DNA of 64,000 nt from Rhizobium sp. RU36D. GTDB taxonomy: Bacteria > Pseudomonadota > Alphaproteobacteria > Rhizobiales > Rhizobiaceae. The stretch is taken from NCBI RefSeq assembly GCF_900176345.1, contig NZ_FWXU01000005.1, positions 245,387 to 309,386 on the forward strand, read 5' to 3'. How positions within the stretch are numbered: the stretch's first letter is position 1; the number at the start of each line of letters is the position of its first letter. The notes below the pieces were generated by a model. It was given only the letters and a program-made list of their open reading frames with translations. It was not told the origin of the DNA and did not search any database. Position numbers and translations under genes: made by a program. Shown here piece after piece: positions 8,682 to 20,200 of the stretch.

Positions 8682-8727
8682 AGCATGTCGCGCAAAAGTG
8701 TGCAGCGGTTTTGCGACCACGACATGC
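8681..8727 (+). repeat. Rhizobial palindromic intergenic element, copy 1
   Basis: A nested palindrome: outer arms GCATGTCG (8683-8690) and CGACATGC (8720-8727), inner arms CGCAAAA (8691-8697) and TTTTGCG (8709-8715). It starts at the last base of the nnrR stop codon. A second element of the same TAGAGCATGTC...GACATGCG type lies at 53369-53415. Elements of this form are common between genes in Rhizobium and Agrobacterium. It could also act as an RNA hairpin after nnrR. Confidence 0.75.
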
Positions 8728-8812
8728 GGAAAAACTAGGGATTAAAGCGTGTAAGCCAAACTGGAAGATCGCGACGCGCTTTAGCCCACCGTCGCCAATT
8801 GCGGTTTGTTGT

Positions 8813-8826
8813 TTGATATGCCTCAA
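8813..8826. promoter_or_regulatory. FNR/NnrR-type box upstream of pseudoazurin
   Basis: TTGATATGCCTCAA matches the TTGAT-N4-ATCAA dyad at all but one position (CTCAA for ATCAA). It is centred about 78 bp before the pseudoazurin ATG, a suitable place for class II activation. This links the pseudoazurin to the nirK regulon. Confidence 0.7.
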
Positions 8827-8897
8827 AGAAAAGATGAGCGTTTGCGCCTACTTCTTGATCCAACGGAACACGGTGTTCCCAGTCAAGGAGACAGACC

Positions 8898-9344
8898 ATG
8901 AAAAGCCTTATCGCGAAACTTGTTGCCGCAGCCGTCGTTACGGCCGTCCTGCCGGCTCTGGCTCAGGCCGCCGATTTCGAAGTGCATATGCTGAACAAGG
9001 GCGCACAGGGCGCCATGGTCTTCGAGCCGGCCGGCCTGAAGATCGCACCCGGCGACACCGTGACCTTCGTGCCGACGGACAAGAGCCACAATGCCGAATC
9101 CATCAAGGGCATGATCCCGGACGGCGCTGCCGAGTTCAAAGGCAAGATGAGCGAGTCGATCAAGGTGACCTTCGATGTGCCCGGCCTCTACGGCGTAAAA
9201 TGCTCGCCCCATGTCGGCATGGGCATGGTCGCCGCGATCCTGGTCGGCGACGCGCCGGCTGCCAATCAGGCGGCATTCGATGCGGAAAAGCTGCCCAAGA
9301 AGGCACGCGAACGTATTGACGCGGCTGTCGCCGCCGTCAAGTAA
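8898..9344 (+). CDS. Pseudoazurin, periplasmic blue copper electron carrier
   Basis: A 148-residue type 1 copper protein. A cleavable signal peptide ends at about residue 24 (ALAQA). The mature start [19 protein letters not shown] is diagnostic of pseudoazurin. Copper ligands are His64, Cys102, His105 and Met110 ([10 protein letters not shown]). It passes electrons to copper nitrite reductase, and possibly other acceptors, in the periplasm. The start follows AAGGAGACAG. It has its own FNR-type box and a terminator, so it is probably a single-gene unit of the NnrR/FNR regulon. Confidence 0.96.
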   Translation: MKSLIAKLVAAAVVTAVLPALAQAADFEVHMLNKGAQGAMVFEPAGLKIAPGDTVTFVPTDKSHNAESIKGMIPDGAAEFKGKMSESIKVTFDVPGLYGVKCSPHVGMGMVAAILVGDAPAANQAAFDAEKLPKKARERIDAAVAAVK

Positions 9345-9363
9345 CTGCCGCGCATCCCTCCCT

Positions 9364-9400
9364 CGGCCTCGAAGAACACTCTTCGGGGCCGATTTCGTTT
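9364..9400 (+). terminator. Intrinsic terminator after pseudoazurin
   Basis: CGGCCTCGAAGA (9364-9375) pairs with TCTTCGGGGCCG (9380-9391) over 12 bp with one wobble and an ACAC loop; ATTTCGTTT follows. Read directly from the sequence. Confidence 0.85.
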
Positions 9401-9800
9401 GTGGCTCAGCAATCTCAATCCGGCCTGTGACCACACCGTTTTGCCATCGGTCACTGAAGCGACGACCCACCTATAGACCATGTACCACACACAAGCTGAG
9501 ACCGCGCCGATGGCCGGCTTTTCAGTATTTCAGGGCCGGTGACGCCGGTTAACCTTAAGCCGGACCACAAGAATTCACCCAATAATAATTGGACTGCCGT
9601 TGTTGACCAAAAAGGGTCGACTTCGTAGCTTTCGACTTAACAAAGCGACCACCAGTTGCGCCGTTCTGGCAACGGCCGACCGGTTGCGCATGTTATCCGG
9701 TCGCAAGACAGGCCGGCAGAAAGCAGTCAGATCAGGCAGGGCAGCCGGCGCATCACGTATGCGCCGAATGATGTCGTGCGGCTGGAAAACAGGTAGGACC
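9401..9800. other. Non-coding stretch upstream of the SapC-TPS unit
   Basis: About 400 bases with no convincing gene. The SapC frame is open back to 9600, but that stretch has no good start and its composition is unlike coding DNA. The AT-rich section around 9560-9660 contains CCAATAATAATTGG (9579-9592, a perfect CCAAT/ATTGG dyad) and GTTGACC-AAAAAG-GGTCGAC near 9602. It presumably holds the promoter of the four-gene adhesin unit, but I cannot assign -35 and -10 elements with confidence. Confidence 0.5.
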
Positions 9801-10535
9801 ATGACACGAGAAAATCCGCTCTTTTATCGCAACATCGTTCCTCTCGATCGCAGCAGGCACAAGCTTGCGCGACTGGAAAGCCCAAGCCGTCCCTATGGCT
9901 TTGCAGAGGGCACGCAGTTCATTCCCGCGGTCACGGATGAGTTTTCGGCCGCGTGCCGTGAACTGGTCATTCTGTTCCTGCCCGGCACGCAGCGGCTCAA
10001 CGCGGTCTTCGTTGTCGGCCTTTCCGCCGGGCAGAACCTGCTCGTGACACAGGAAGGCTTGTGGGATGGCAGCTATGTGCCGGCATTCCTGCGGCGCTAC
10101 CCGTTCATCCGCGGCGACATCGAAGGTGCCGACCCAATCATCTGCATCGACCAGGATTTCGAGGGGCTGAACGAGGAGCGAGGCGAAGCCTTCTTCACCG
10201 ATGACGAACAGACAGCCTACCTCAACAACCAGGTCGGCCTGGTCAATGCCTATTACGAGGCCAGCCGTCGCTCCGAGGAGTTCTGCGAGACGATCCAGAG
10301 CATGGGTCTGCTGAAGTCCGTCACGATTGACGTACGGTCGCAAGGTGCGGCCACATCGGTGCATGGCCTGTTCTCCATCGACGAGGAGAAACTGAACGCC
10401 CTGTCTTCGAAGGAGTTCGACAAGCTTCGCAAGGCCGGACACCTTCCGGCGATCTATGCGCAGTTGATCAGCATGGGCTCCGTTGGCCGGTTGAGCGCGA
10501 AGTTTGACGCCGCACGCAAAGGACTGGACGCATGA
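9801..10535 (+). CDS. SapC family protein
   Basis: A 244-residue protein recognised as SapC-like from the opening NPLFYRNIVPLDRSRH, the ACRELVILFLPG segment and the LWDGSYVPAFLRRYPF motif. The family is named after a Campylobacter surface-layer locus, but its molecular function is not established. It has no obvious signal peptide or membrane segment and is probably cytoplasmic. The ATG at 9801 is preceded by GGTAGGA. The stop overlaps the start of the next gene by 4 bases (ATGA), so it is translationally coupled to the secreted protein and then the giant adhesin. Confidence 0.82.
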   Translation: MTRENPLFYRNIVPLDRSRHKLARLESPSRPYGFAEGTQFIPAVTDEFSAACRELVILFLPGTQRLNAVFVVGLSAGQNLLVTQEGLWDGSYVPAFLRRYPFIRGDIEGADPIICIDQDFEGLNEERGEAFFTDDEQTAYLNNQVGLVNAYYEASRRSEEFCETIQSMGLLKSVTIDVRSQGAATSVHGLFSIDEEKLNALSSKEFDKLRKAGHLPAIYAQLISMGSVGRLSAKFDAARKGLDA

Positions 10536-11206
10536 GAAAGCACCCTATCGCCGGGCTGATCGCAGCCGCGCTTTGCATCATGCCGCTGCATGCTATCGCC
10601 GCCACCGAAGCCCCCAAGACCACGGCAGCCAATCCTGCGGCCGCGCCTGCCGTTCAGCCTGTCGACCTCACCGGCTTCCGGTCGGCGCAGTTCGGCATGG
10701 ATGAAGCGGCTGTGCGCGCGGCCATCAAGGCGGATTTTGGCAAGGACATAGCCGACCGTATCCAGGAGCAGGAAAACGCCGCCGAAAAGACGAAGCTTTT
10801 CAACGTCCTCGTGCCGGATCTGTTCGAGGGCGCGGGCACCGGCAGCGTCTCTTATGTGTTTGGCTACAAGTCCAAGAAGCTGATCCAGGTGGTGTTGCTG
10901 TGGTCGGCGCAGACGGATACCGCGCTCAATCCAGACCGGCTTCTTTCCAATGCCAATGTGTTGCAGGGCTATTTCAACGGTCAGGGCTACCTGCCGCAAA
11001 CGGTCGTCAGCGGCGCGGCGGTGGATGCGGGCATCATCATGTTCCGCGGGACTGACAAGGACGACAACACCGCGATGCTCCTCCTGCAGGGCACCTATAC
11101 CGGCGAAGGCACTCAGAAGAACCTGACGCCCAATGCTCTGGTGCTCTACTACATCAACGACGCCAAGAAACCTGACGTGTTCAAGATAGAAACGGGCAAG
11201 TTCTGA
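10532..11206 (+). CDS. Unrecognised secreted protein in TPS adhesin operon
   Basis: A 224-residue protein with a signal peptide (RKHPIAGLIAAALCIMPLHAIAA, cleavage near residue 23), followed by an Ala/Pro-rich linker and a globular region starting at GFRSAQFGMDEAAVRAAI. I do not recognise the family; the FxSAxFGM...VxxAI opening resembles small periplasmic domains of unknown function. It overlaps the SapC gene by 4 bases and ends one base before the adhesin start. It is therefore a likely periplasmic or surface accessory of the TPS system, by position only. Confidence 0.72.
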   Translation: MRKHPIAGLIAAALCIMPLHAIAATEAPKTTAANPAAAPAVQPVDLTGFRSAQFGMDEAAVRAAIKADFGKDIADRIQEQENAAEKTKLFNVLVPDLFEGAGTGSVSYVFGYKSKKLIQVVLLWSAQTDTALNPDRLLSNANVLQGYFNGQGYLPQTVVSGAAVDAGIIMFRGTDKDDNTAMLLLQGTYTGEGTQKNLTPNALVLYYINDAKKPDVFKIETGKF

Positions 11207-11207
11207 G

Positions 11208-14200
11208 ATGATGACCGGCGGGAAAAACAAAGGTTTGCTGAAGCAGTGGAGCCGTGGCCTTCGCCATGGCGTGGCACTGCTTCCCTTCGCAACCGCCACG
11301 ACGGCCATGGGCCAGTCGATGGATCCCGCCCCCAATGTCATCATTCCCGATGGCCGCACCGCCACCGGCGTTGCCGACAACGGCGGAGCGACCGACGTCA
11401 CGACAGATACGCTGGCCGGCGGCAACGCCTATAACTCGTTCTCGCGCTTCGAGGTTGGCGAAAACAATACCGTCAACCTCCATGTGCCCACCAATGCCGG
11501 CCACCTGATCAACATCGTGCGCGATGCGCCCGTCGTCGTGGACGGGACGCTGAACGCCATGAAGGACGGCCGCATCGGCGGCAATGTCGTGTTCGCCGAT
11601 CCTTACGGTTTCATCGTCAACCGCAATGGCGTGGTCAATGCCGGCAGCCTCACGGTCAATACGCCGACGCGGGAATTCCTGGAGCAGACGATCGACTCCT
11701 CCGGTCGGATCGATACGCTTCTGGGCGCTCGCATCATCGAGGGCGATGTGCCGCTTTCCCCGGATGGCGCGATCGTCATTCGAGGAAAGGTGAACACGGA
11801 GAGCGGTGTTTTCCTGAAGGCCAATTCGGTGGATGTCGATGGACCTGAGCGTCACAGGGCTCAGTTTGAGGCAACCGTCAACACATCAGGCCACCGGTCG
11901 GGCGGACAGATCGTCGTCCGCAATGGCAAGCTGAAGATCGTGGCAGCCGGCTCCGCGCGCGTCGGCGGCACGCTGCGTGCCGGCGGCGGCTCAAGGGGTG
12001 GCGACATCGAGATCAAAGCGGGCGCCAACGTGCAGGTGCTCCCGACCGCCCGTATCGAGGCGCTGCGTGCCAATGATGCGGAAACGCTTACCTCAGCCTT
12101 TGCTGCGGTTCGCGCCGCGAGCGCGGGCAAGGTGAGCATCACGGCCGCGGGCACGCTGTCGCTTGCCGGCGCTGTCGTAGCGGAAGGTTCGGTCCATACG
12201 GGCGGCCATGTGGCCATCGCCGGCAATGGCGTCGATATCGAAAACGGCGCCGCTATTGTCGCGACCACGGAGGCGGCCGGCGCCTCGTCCCTTCAGCCAC
12301 TTTCCGTCGCTAAGGTCGAAATAAGCTCTTCCGCCGACCTCAAACTCTCCGGACGTGTTTCCGCTGATGGTGCCGATGGCCGCTCAGGCGGGGCGATCGA
12401 CGTGCATGCGGCACAGGATATCGCACTGGCTTCGACATCGGAGCTTTCGGCCAATGGTATTGGTGGAGCCGGTGGTCGCATCATCGTCTTTGCCGACCGC
12501 AACCTCAGCGTTGCCGATGGCACCACGGTGAAGGCCAGAGCCGGTTTGACTGGTGATGGCGGGTTTGTCGAGCTTTCCGCAAAGAAGGTGGTCGACCTCG
12601 CGACTGTCAATCTTGATCTAGGCTCCAGCAGCGGTCGCGCCGGCACGCTGTTCATCGATCCGGAGGATCTGATCATCGGCGGCTTCTCGCCGTCGATCTT
12701 CACCAATGGCGCCGATTATTCCGCGCTTGCGTCGAATTCCATCACCATCCGCAGTGGTTTCGGCATCGATACGCGCATGCTTACCGGCGGGGTGACATCA
12801 GGCAATTCCGGCAATGTCACCCTGACCGCGCCCAATATCACCATCGAAAATGGCGGCTATATCAATACCAGCGTGACGGCAGGCTCGACTTATCAGGCCG
12901 GCGATGTTTCCCTGATCGCGCATCAGATCGATACCGACAACAATTGGGGCGCGGCCGGCGTTACCGACCATTTTTCCTCGTCGATCACCGTCAACGGCAC
13001 GATCACGGCCCGCAATATCACGCTGAGCTCGCTCGCCGAATACGAGGTCAACAGCCTGCATGCGGGCACGACCTCGACCATCGGCATCAACGGCACCCTG
13101 TCGGGCAGCCAGATCAGCGTGCTCTCGCGGTCGATTGCGCGGTCCAACTACAATGACACGGGTTGGGCTTTCGGCGTTCTCAACGGCGCGATTTCGGCGG
13201 TCAATCCGCTCGGTCTCGACGCCGCATGGGTCAGCGCGAGTTCCGTGGCGCATCTGAACGTGGGTATGAACGCCAATATCAGCGGCAGCGCGGTGAAGCT
13301 GGAAAGCCTTGCGATCGGCGAGGCGGTGGACAGCAAGGTCGGCCTGAGCGGCAGCAGCCATCTCAGCGTGTCGGTGGTCGTCGGCATGGTGAAAACCGAT
13401 GCCCGCACGAACGTCGCCCAGGGCGCGACGATTACCACCAGCGAAAGCCTTGGCGTCGGCGCCGTCACGGATACGCGGCTGAATGTCCTGTCTTCCGTCG
13501 TGTCGGGATTGCCGTTTGCGGGACTGACCGGCGGCGCCCAGGCGGTCGGTGCTGTCGCCTATGGCAGTGCCGATGTCGATGCCAATGCGGTCATTGAAAG
13601 CAATGCGAATATCCGGGGCAATGGCTCCGTGACTGTGCTTGCCCGCAGCGACAGCAGCTTCTCCGTCAATGCCAAGGGCTATGGTACCGGCCAGACGGCG
13701 GCGGGCGGTACGCTTGCCATCAGCGAGATCAATTCCAATACCGTGGCGCGGCTCGGCTCGAGCGTCAACAACACAGGTGCCAGCGGGCGCGATGTTACGG
13801 TCCAGGCTATTTCCAACGTCAAGGCCAACGACACCACTGCTGGGATAACGGTTGGCTCGGGTACCGTGGCCGACGTGGTCAGCACCATCGGCGTCGCGGG
13901 CAACCTGCTGGGCGGGGGAACGCTCGATCTGCAGGGCGTCACAAACCTGATCTACAGCAAGTTCATGGCGAGCCCCGCCGGCATGGTCGGCAGCAATATC
14001 GGCGTGAAGGGCGCTGCGTCCCTGTCGCTGTCCCACGGTTCCATCACCGCCGACGCCTCCATCGCCAGGAATGCGACCGGTGGTCTGAATCCCTCCATCC
14101 AGGCCAGCGGCAATGTCAGCGTGGTCAGCGACGTCATCAACAAGAAGATCGTCAGCAACAGCGTGGCCGGTATCAATTCGACGGCCAAGGACCCGACATC

Positions 14201-17200
14201 GGCGTCCACCAGTGCCACTGTTGGCGCGGCTGCGGCCGTGGCGATCTATGATGTCGACCACTATTCCCGTGCCTATCTCGGCAGCGATGTACAGGTAACC
14301 GCCCGGCATGTCGGGGTGAACGCCTATAGCAGCGCCCCGGTCGGCATCTTCATTTCCGATTGGGACAATGCCAAGCAGGTGTTCTTCGACGTCTACCGTG
14401 CGGTGGTCGCGAATCCCGGCATCTTTACCAGCGGCGCGAAAGCCACCGCCGAATCCGACCAACTGTCGCTGGCTGGATCCTACAATCATTTCAACCTCGG
14501 CATGAATACGCTGGCCTGGATTGGCAGCGGCGCGCGCGTGACCTCAACGGCCACGGACAATACGTGGTCGGTCGACAAGCTCGACGCCATCGGCGTGGTG
14601 CAGACCGACGGCAGCGATCAGGTTCGCTTCACTTTCCAGACCGGCGTAGACGTGCTGGCCAGCACGGACGTGGAAACGCTGAGTGTCGTCGGCAATTGGG
14701 GCCTGACCGGCAATGCCAGCCAGACCACCGCCGTCGGCGGCTCCGCCTCTGCCCTGATGTTCGACATCTCGACCATTGCCGGCATTGCGGATTCCGCCAG
14801 TGTCACGTCTGCCAGCGATCTCGCGGTCGACGCGACGTCCAGGAATTTCCTGATTTCAGTCACGCCCTCCAGTGGATCCGGTGGCAGCATCGCCGGCAGC
14901 GGAATGGTCAGCGTTTTCGATGTCGACAGCCAGACGCATGCGTCCATCAGCAATACGGCCAATGTCACGGCCGATGCACTGTCGGTCACGGCCGGCGAGG
15001 ATCTCGCGATCTACAGCGCCACGGGACAATTGCAGCATGGCACCGGCGCGACGCTCGGCATTTCAGCAGCGATTGTCGATATAGGCACCGACACGGCTGC
15101 GTATATAGGGGACAATTTCGGGGCCGCCGGCTCTGTGGTGGGCACGCAATTGCGCGCAGCGTCTGGCACGCGCGGCGTCATCCTGGCGGATGAGCTTGCC
15201 GTGCGTGCGCTGACAAAAGGCACTGTGATGGCCGCCGCCATTTCTGCGGCAGCCTCGCAGCCGACACCTGCGACGGCACCTCCGGCTGGCACGCCATCCA
15301 AGGCCCTGGAACTGCTATTGGGTTCGCAGCCCGCGCAGGCCCCCAAGTTCAACCTGGCCGTTGTCGGCTCCGCATCGGTGATCATCAATGCGCTGGACAC
15401 CCGCGCCGAAGTGTCAGGCGTCAACGTCACGCGCCGCAACGCCGCCAACACTGCGGCCAGCATGCGTGTCGAGGCGATCAACACAAGCCATCTCTATTCC
15501 CTTGCCGGCGGCGCCGCGCTGACCGCCACTGGCCCGAACTCCAGCGGCACGGCCGGCGTCGCCGGCTCCATCGCCATAGGCGGCAGCGCCAACAAGACCA
15601 TCGCGACCGTTTCGAACACCAATGTCACTGATATCGCCAATGTCGCCGTCCAAGGCCTCACCGGCGGCAGCTACACGGTCTCCGCCGTCGGCATGAGCCT
15701 TGCCGCCGGCAGCTCCGATCTTTTGTCGATCGCCGGCTCGGTCTCCGTGACCGAGATCACGGACTCCGTGCAGGGTCTCATTCAGGACTCCAGCTTCGTC
15801 GGTTCGGGCACCGGATCGCTTGCCGCCACGGCCTATCGCAAGACGGATGTCGCCATCGGCGCCGGCACGATTGCGCTCGGCGGCAAGGTCGGCGCCGGCT
15901 TCGCTGTCACCTATGTGGCGATCAAGGACGGCGCGGGTGGCTATGCCACGCAGGCATCCATCAGCAATAGTGCGATCAGGGGCTATATCGATGTTTCGGC
16001 CGTCGCCGCCGCGCCCAGCAGAATCTATACCGGCGTCGCCAGTTCCGCAGTAACCACCGGGTCGCTCGCCCTGTCCGGCGCGCTGATCATCACCGATATC
16101 GGCGGCACCGTACTGGCATCAATTGACGGCAGCCATGATGACGACGACATCATTGCCAGCCGCCACGTCAACGTAAAATCCGGCACTGCCGATGCAGACG
16201 ACCTCAATGCGCTGCTATCCGCGGCGACGCGGGGCGTAAACACGGCCGCCGTCGATTATTCCGAGATTACCTACGAGAATGCCGAAAACGGTGCGGTCAC
16301 CGAGATCGCGGCCGGAGCAGCGATCGTGGCGATGGCCGGCAATATCAGCGGTGGCACAGGCGGCGCCAGCGCCGGCGCGAGCATCATCAGCAACTACGTG
16401 CACCAGCGCCATATCGCCAGGATCGATGGCGTTGATGTCACCGCCGGCGGCAATGTCACAGTTGCCGCGACCGATGCGACCAGCATCCTGGCGCTCGGTA
16501 TGGGCGTGGGCGTTTCCACCGGCGGCTTCGCCGGGCAGGCTGCTGCGGTGGATAACCGTGTCAACAGCTCCATCAGCGCAAATGTTGGCGGTGGGAGCCG
16601 CGCGACGACAGTCGCCGCCGCCGAGCTTGCCGTCACGGCCCAAGATGCCGTGGTCATTCGTGGTGCGGCGACCTCCGCAGCCGTGGCGTCAGGACTGGCC
16701 GGCGGTATCGGTATTGCGGTGAACTCCGTCGGCATGAATGTCGATGCAAAGGTTGCCAACGCCGCCATCGATACCTCGGGCTCCGTCAAGGTGCGGGCGC
16801 GTTCCACGGCCGATATTCTGACGGTCGCCGCCGGCGTTGCTGCCGGTACCAATGCAGGGCTTGCGGGCTCGGCCGCGTCGAGCAAGATCGATACGAATGT
16901 GCGGGCGCTTGTGCTGTCCGGCTCCGATATCGATGCCGCCAACAATGTCATTATTGATGCCAGCAATTCAGGCCGGATCTCCGTCATTGCAGGTGCGCTC
17001 GGTGTCGGCATGTCCGGTGCCGGCGTCGGTCTCTCGATTGTGGTCAATCAAATCGACGGCGATACGGAAGCCCGGATTGCCGACAGCACGTTGGATGCCG
17101 ATGGAGCCGGCGCGGATGACGTGGTGCAAGCCGGGGCACTGGCCCAGGCGCTTGAACCTGGTGACGTCCAGGACATGGGCTTCTCCACGCCGGATTTCAC

Positions 17201-20200
17201 GCGCAGCACTCGCTCGGTTTCCGGCGTAGCTGTGCTGGCAAACTCGACCCAGACCGTGACCGGCGTTGCGGTCACAGTCGGCCTGGCCGGTGCGGGACCT
17301 GCGGCTGCCATCCTTCCGGTCACCACGCTTGCGGGTGGGCGCACGATTGCGGCTATCGATCAGTCCACGGTCGGCACGCGTGTGGGTGTGTCCTCGGACA
17401 TCCTGGTTTCGGCAAGTTCCCACAGCTATTCGGGCAATCTCGCGCTGAGCGGCGCAGGCTCAGCCACGGCGTCGGCCGGTGCTGCGGCCAGCGTGGCGAC
17501 GACGATGAAGCGTGCCACCGAAGCCCGCATCGCCGGATCGACCATTGGCGCGGCAGTAAACTTGGTGACACGGCCGCGCAATGTCACCGTCGAGGCTGTG
17601 GCTTCGCAATCGGCATCCGACATCGCCATCGGCTTTGCCGCGGGTCTTATTGGCGGGGGCGCCGGTTCGGCGATCTTCACCGTATTCAACGCCGATACCG
17701 AAGCCTCGATCGAGGGCGGGCACATCAGGGCGACCTCCGCCAATGTCTCGGCTGACAGCACCAATGGATATTTCGCCGCGGCGGGCGCCGGGGCTGGCGG
17801 GCTGTTCGGCGGCTATGCTGGGGCGGCCGTCGTTGGCGTCAGCAAGAATACGACCGTCGCCCGCATTGGCGACACAGGCGTCACGACCAGGCTTGATCTT
17901 GAGGGCGATCTCAATGTGTCCTCCGCCAGCCACAACGCCTTCACGGCCAATGCCTATGGCGTTGCCGGCAGCGTCGTCGGCGGACCGATTGCAGGCCTTG
18001 CCGTTGTTACCGTGGTTGCCAACGATACGCAGGCGCTCCTGCGGGATGCCACGATCACCATTGCCTCCAATGCCATGGTGGGCAACCGCGCTGCTGGCAT
18101 CACGCTCAGCGCTCATGAGGATCTGGAGACCAAGACGGCAACCGGGGCCGGAGCGATCACCTTCGTCGGCACAGGTCTTGGTGCCGCCGCAAACGTCGTG
18201 GTGCTGACCAGCAAGGTGCAGGCGGATTCCTCTGGCGGCAGCATCAGCGCACCAGGCCTGTTCGACATTTCGGCAACCACCGAAAAGACTGTTGATGCGA
18301 AAACGGTCGCCATCGGCGGCGGCGCAGTCAGCGGCATCGGGGCTGCGGTCGGCGTTGTCATCGCCGGCGGTAGCGCGGCGGCCGATGCCATGGCAGAGCT
18401 GAACAAGAATGGCGAGGGCACGCTCGCCAGCATCAACGAACTGAGTGCTGCCGGTGGCGATTTCGTGCTGGCTGGTGACGAGATCGCCAATTGGCGCGGC
18501 CGCGCGGCGTCCGAACTGGGTGTTTCCAATCCTACCGACATGCAGGTGCAGGCCTGGGCACGCCAGCGCTACGTCGCCCTGCTGCAGGCCGGCTCGTTCA
18601 CGAATAATGGCACCTACATCCCAGATCCGGCGCTCACGCCCACAGATCATGCTCAGGCGCGCGCTCAGGCCATTGCTGACTGGAACAGCCTGTCCGGCGG
18701 CCGTGCAACTTATGTCCTGGCGGACGATCAGTTGCTGAGCTACTCCCAGAATGCGCTGACCGGCAATGACCGGACAGCCTTTGCCGCGCTGGTGGCCGCC
18801 AACAATACAAGCGGCATGGCCTTCGTGCCCAAGGCGGGCGTCCTGGCGCAATATGCCACCGAGGCGCGCACGGCGCTTGGCCTCACTGCGGCGCCGACCG
18901 ATGCGCAGATCCAGGCCTATCTGGAAAGCCGCTACCAGGGCTATGTCGCCGCAATCCGGGTGCGTGCGGATGCTGATTATGCCGCGCTCATGGCAAAGGG
19001 TGCCGTCGACAATGGCCGCTTCGTTGTAAATTCCAGTCAACTGGCCGGCCTCGCCAATACTATGCTGCCGAGCGCCGATGCGACCCAGTTCACAAGGCTG
19101 GCAGCGGCGCGTGGCACGGGCGATACCTTCAGTCTTGCAAATGTGGATGCGGTCTATGCGGATGGTCGCAGCTTCCGTCAGGTCGCGGCTGAGGCCCTTG
19201 ATACTGACCTTTCGGGTACGGCAAACAATCAGCGCGTCCAGGAATACTGGGCCGCTCGCTATAACGGTCTCGCCCAGGCAATCCAGTCCGGCGCGGACAA
19301 CCAATACCGCAACATGGCTGCCAACCAGGTCGCGACGCGCGAGAATTTTAGCGTTACCAACGCGACCTCGAATGCGGCCGAAGGCGTCTATGCCGGTGTC
19401 GCGGGCGGTTCGGTCACCGTGGGCAGCCTGGCCATCGACGCCATCAGTGGCGTTTCGATCGCCAACATGGCAAATGGCGTGGGCGTTGCCGGGGTTGCGG
19501 TTGGTGGTGGCGCTGCGCTGACATACAGCGAAAGCAACGCCACGGTGAGCGCCTATGCGGCCGGCAATATCAACGCCGGTGCGATTGCGGTCAACGCGCT
19601 GGCGCGGGATGGATCGGCAGGCGCGGCCGCCAGCAGCGAGGCGTTTGCCGGCGCCGGCGGCCTGATGGCAGGCATCGGTGCCGCTGTCGCGATATCCACC
19701 GGCAACAACAATGTCTCGGCCACCCTTGGCGGTACGCTGACGGGTCGGTCCGGTAGCAGTGCTGTTCTCGCCAACGCCATGGATACCACCCGGCTGTCCT
19801 CCTACGCAGTTGGTGCCACCATCGGCGGTGGCGCTGCGGTTGGCGCATCGGTTGCCACGTCGACGAAATCGAGCAAGGTCGATGCCACCGGCGTGGACGG
19901 ATCCCGCGTGACCGGTTGGAACAATGTGTCGATCAGTGCCGGCACCGCAGGCGCCCTGTCTTCGAAGGCGATTGCCGGGGCAGGCGGCATCGGAGCGGCC
20001 GCCTCGGGTGCGATTGCGCAATCCATCGGCTCGGAGAAAGTCACGGCCAGCATCGGCAACAACGCCACTGTCTCCGCAACGTCAGTCGATGTCATGGCGA
20101 CAGCCATGCCCAAGCTCAGCTCAGAGTCGCTGGGCATTGCGGCAGCCGCCGGTGTGGCGATTGGCGTATCGAAGGCAGACTCGAAGTCCAGCGCCGAGGT

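Noticed and set aside
9600..9800. N-terminal extension of the SapC gene back to 9600
   Set aside because: No ribosome-binding site, unusual composition, and the family N-terminus NPLFYRNIVPLDR begins just after ATG 9801.
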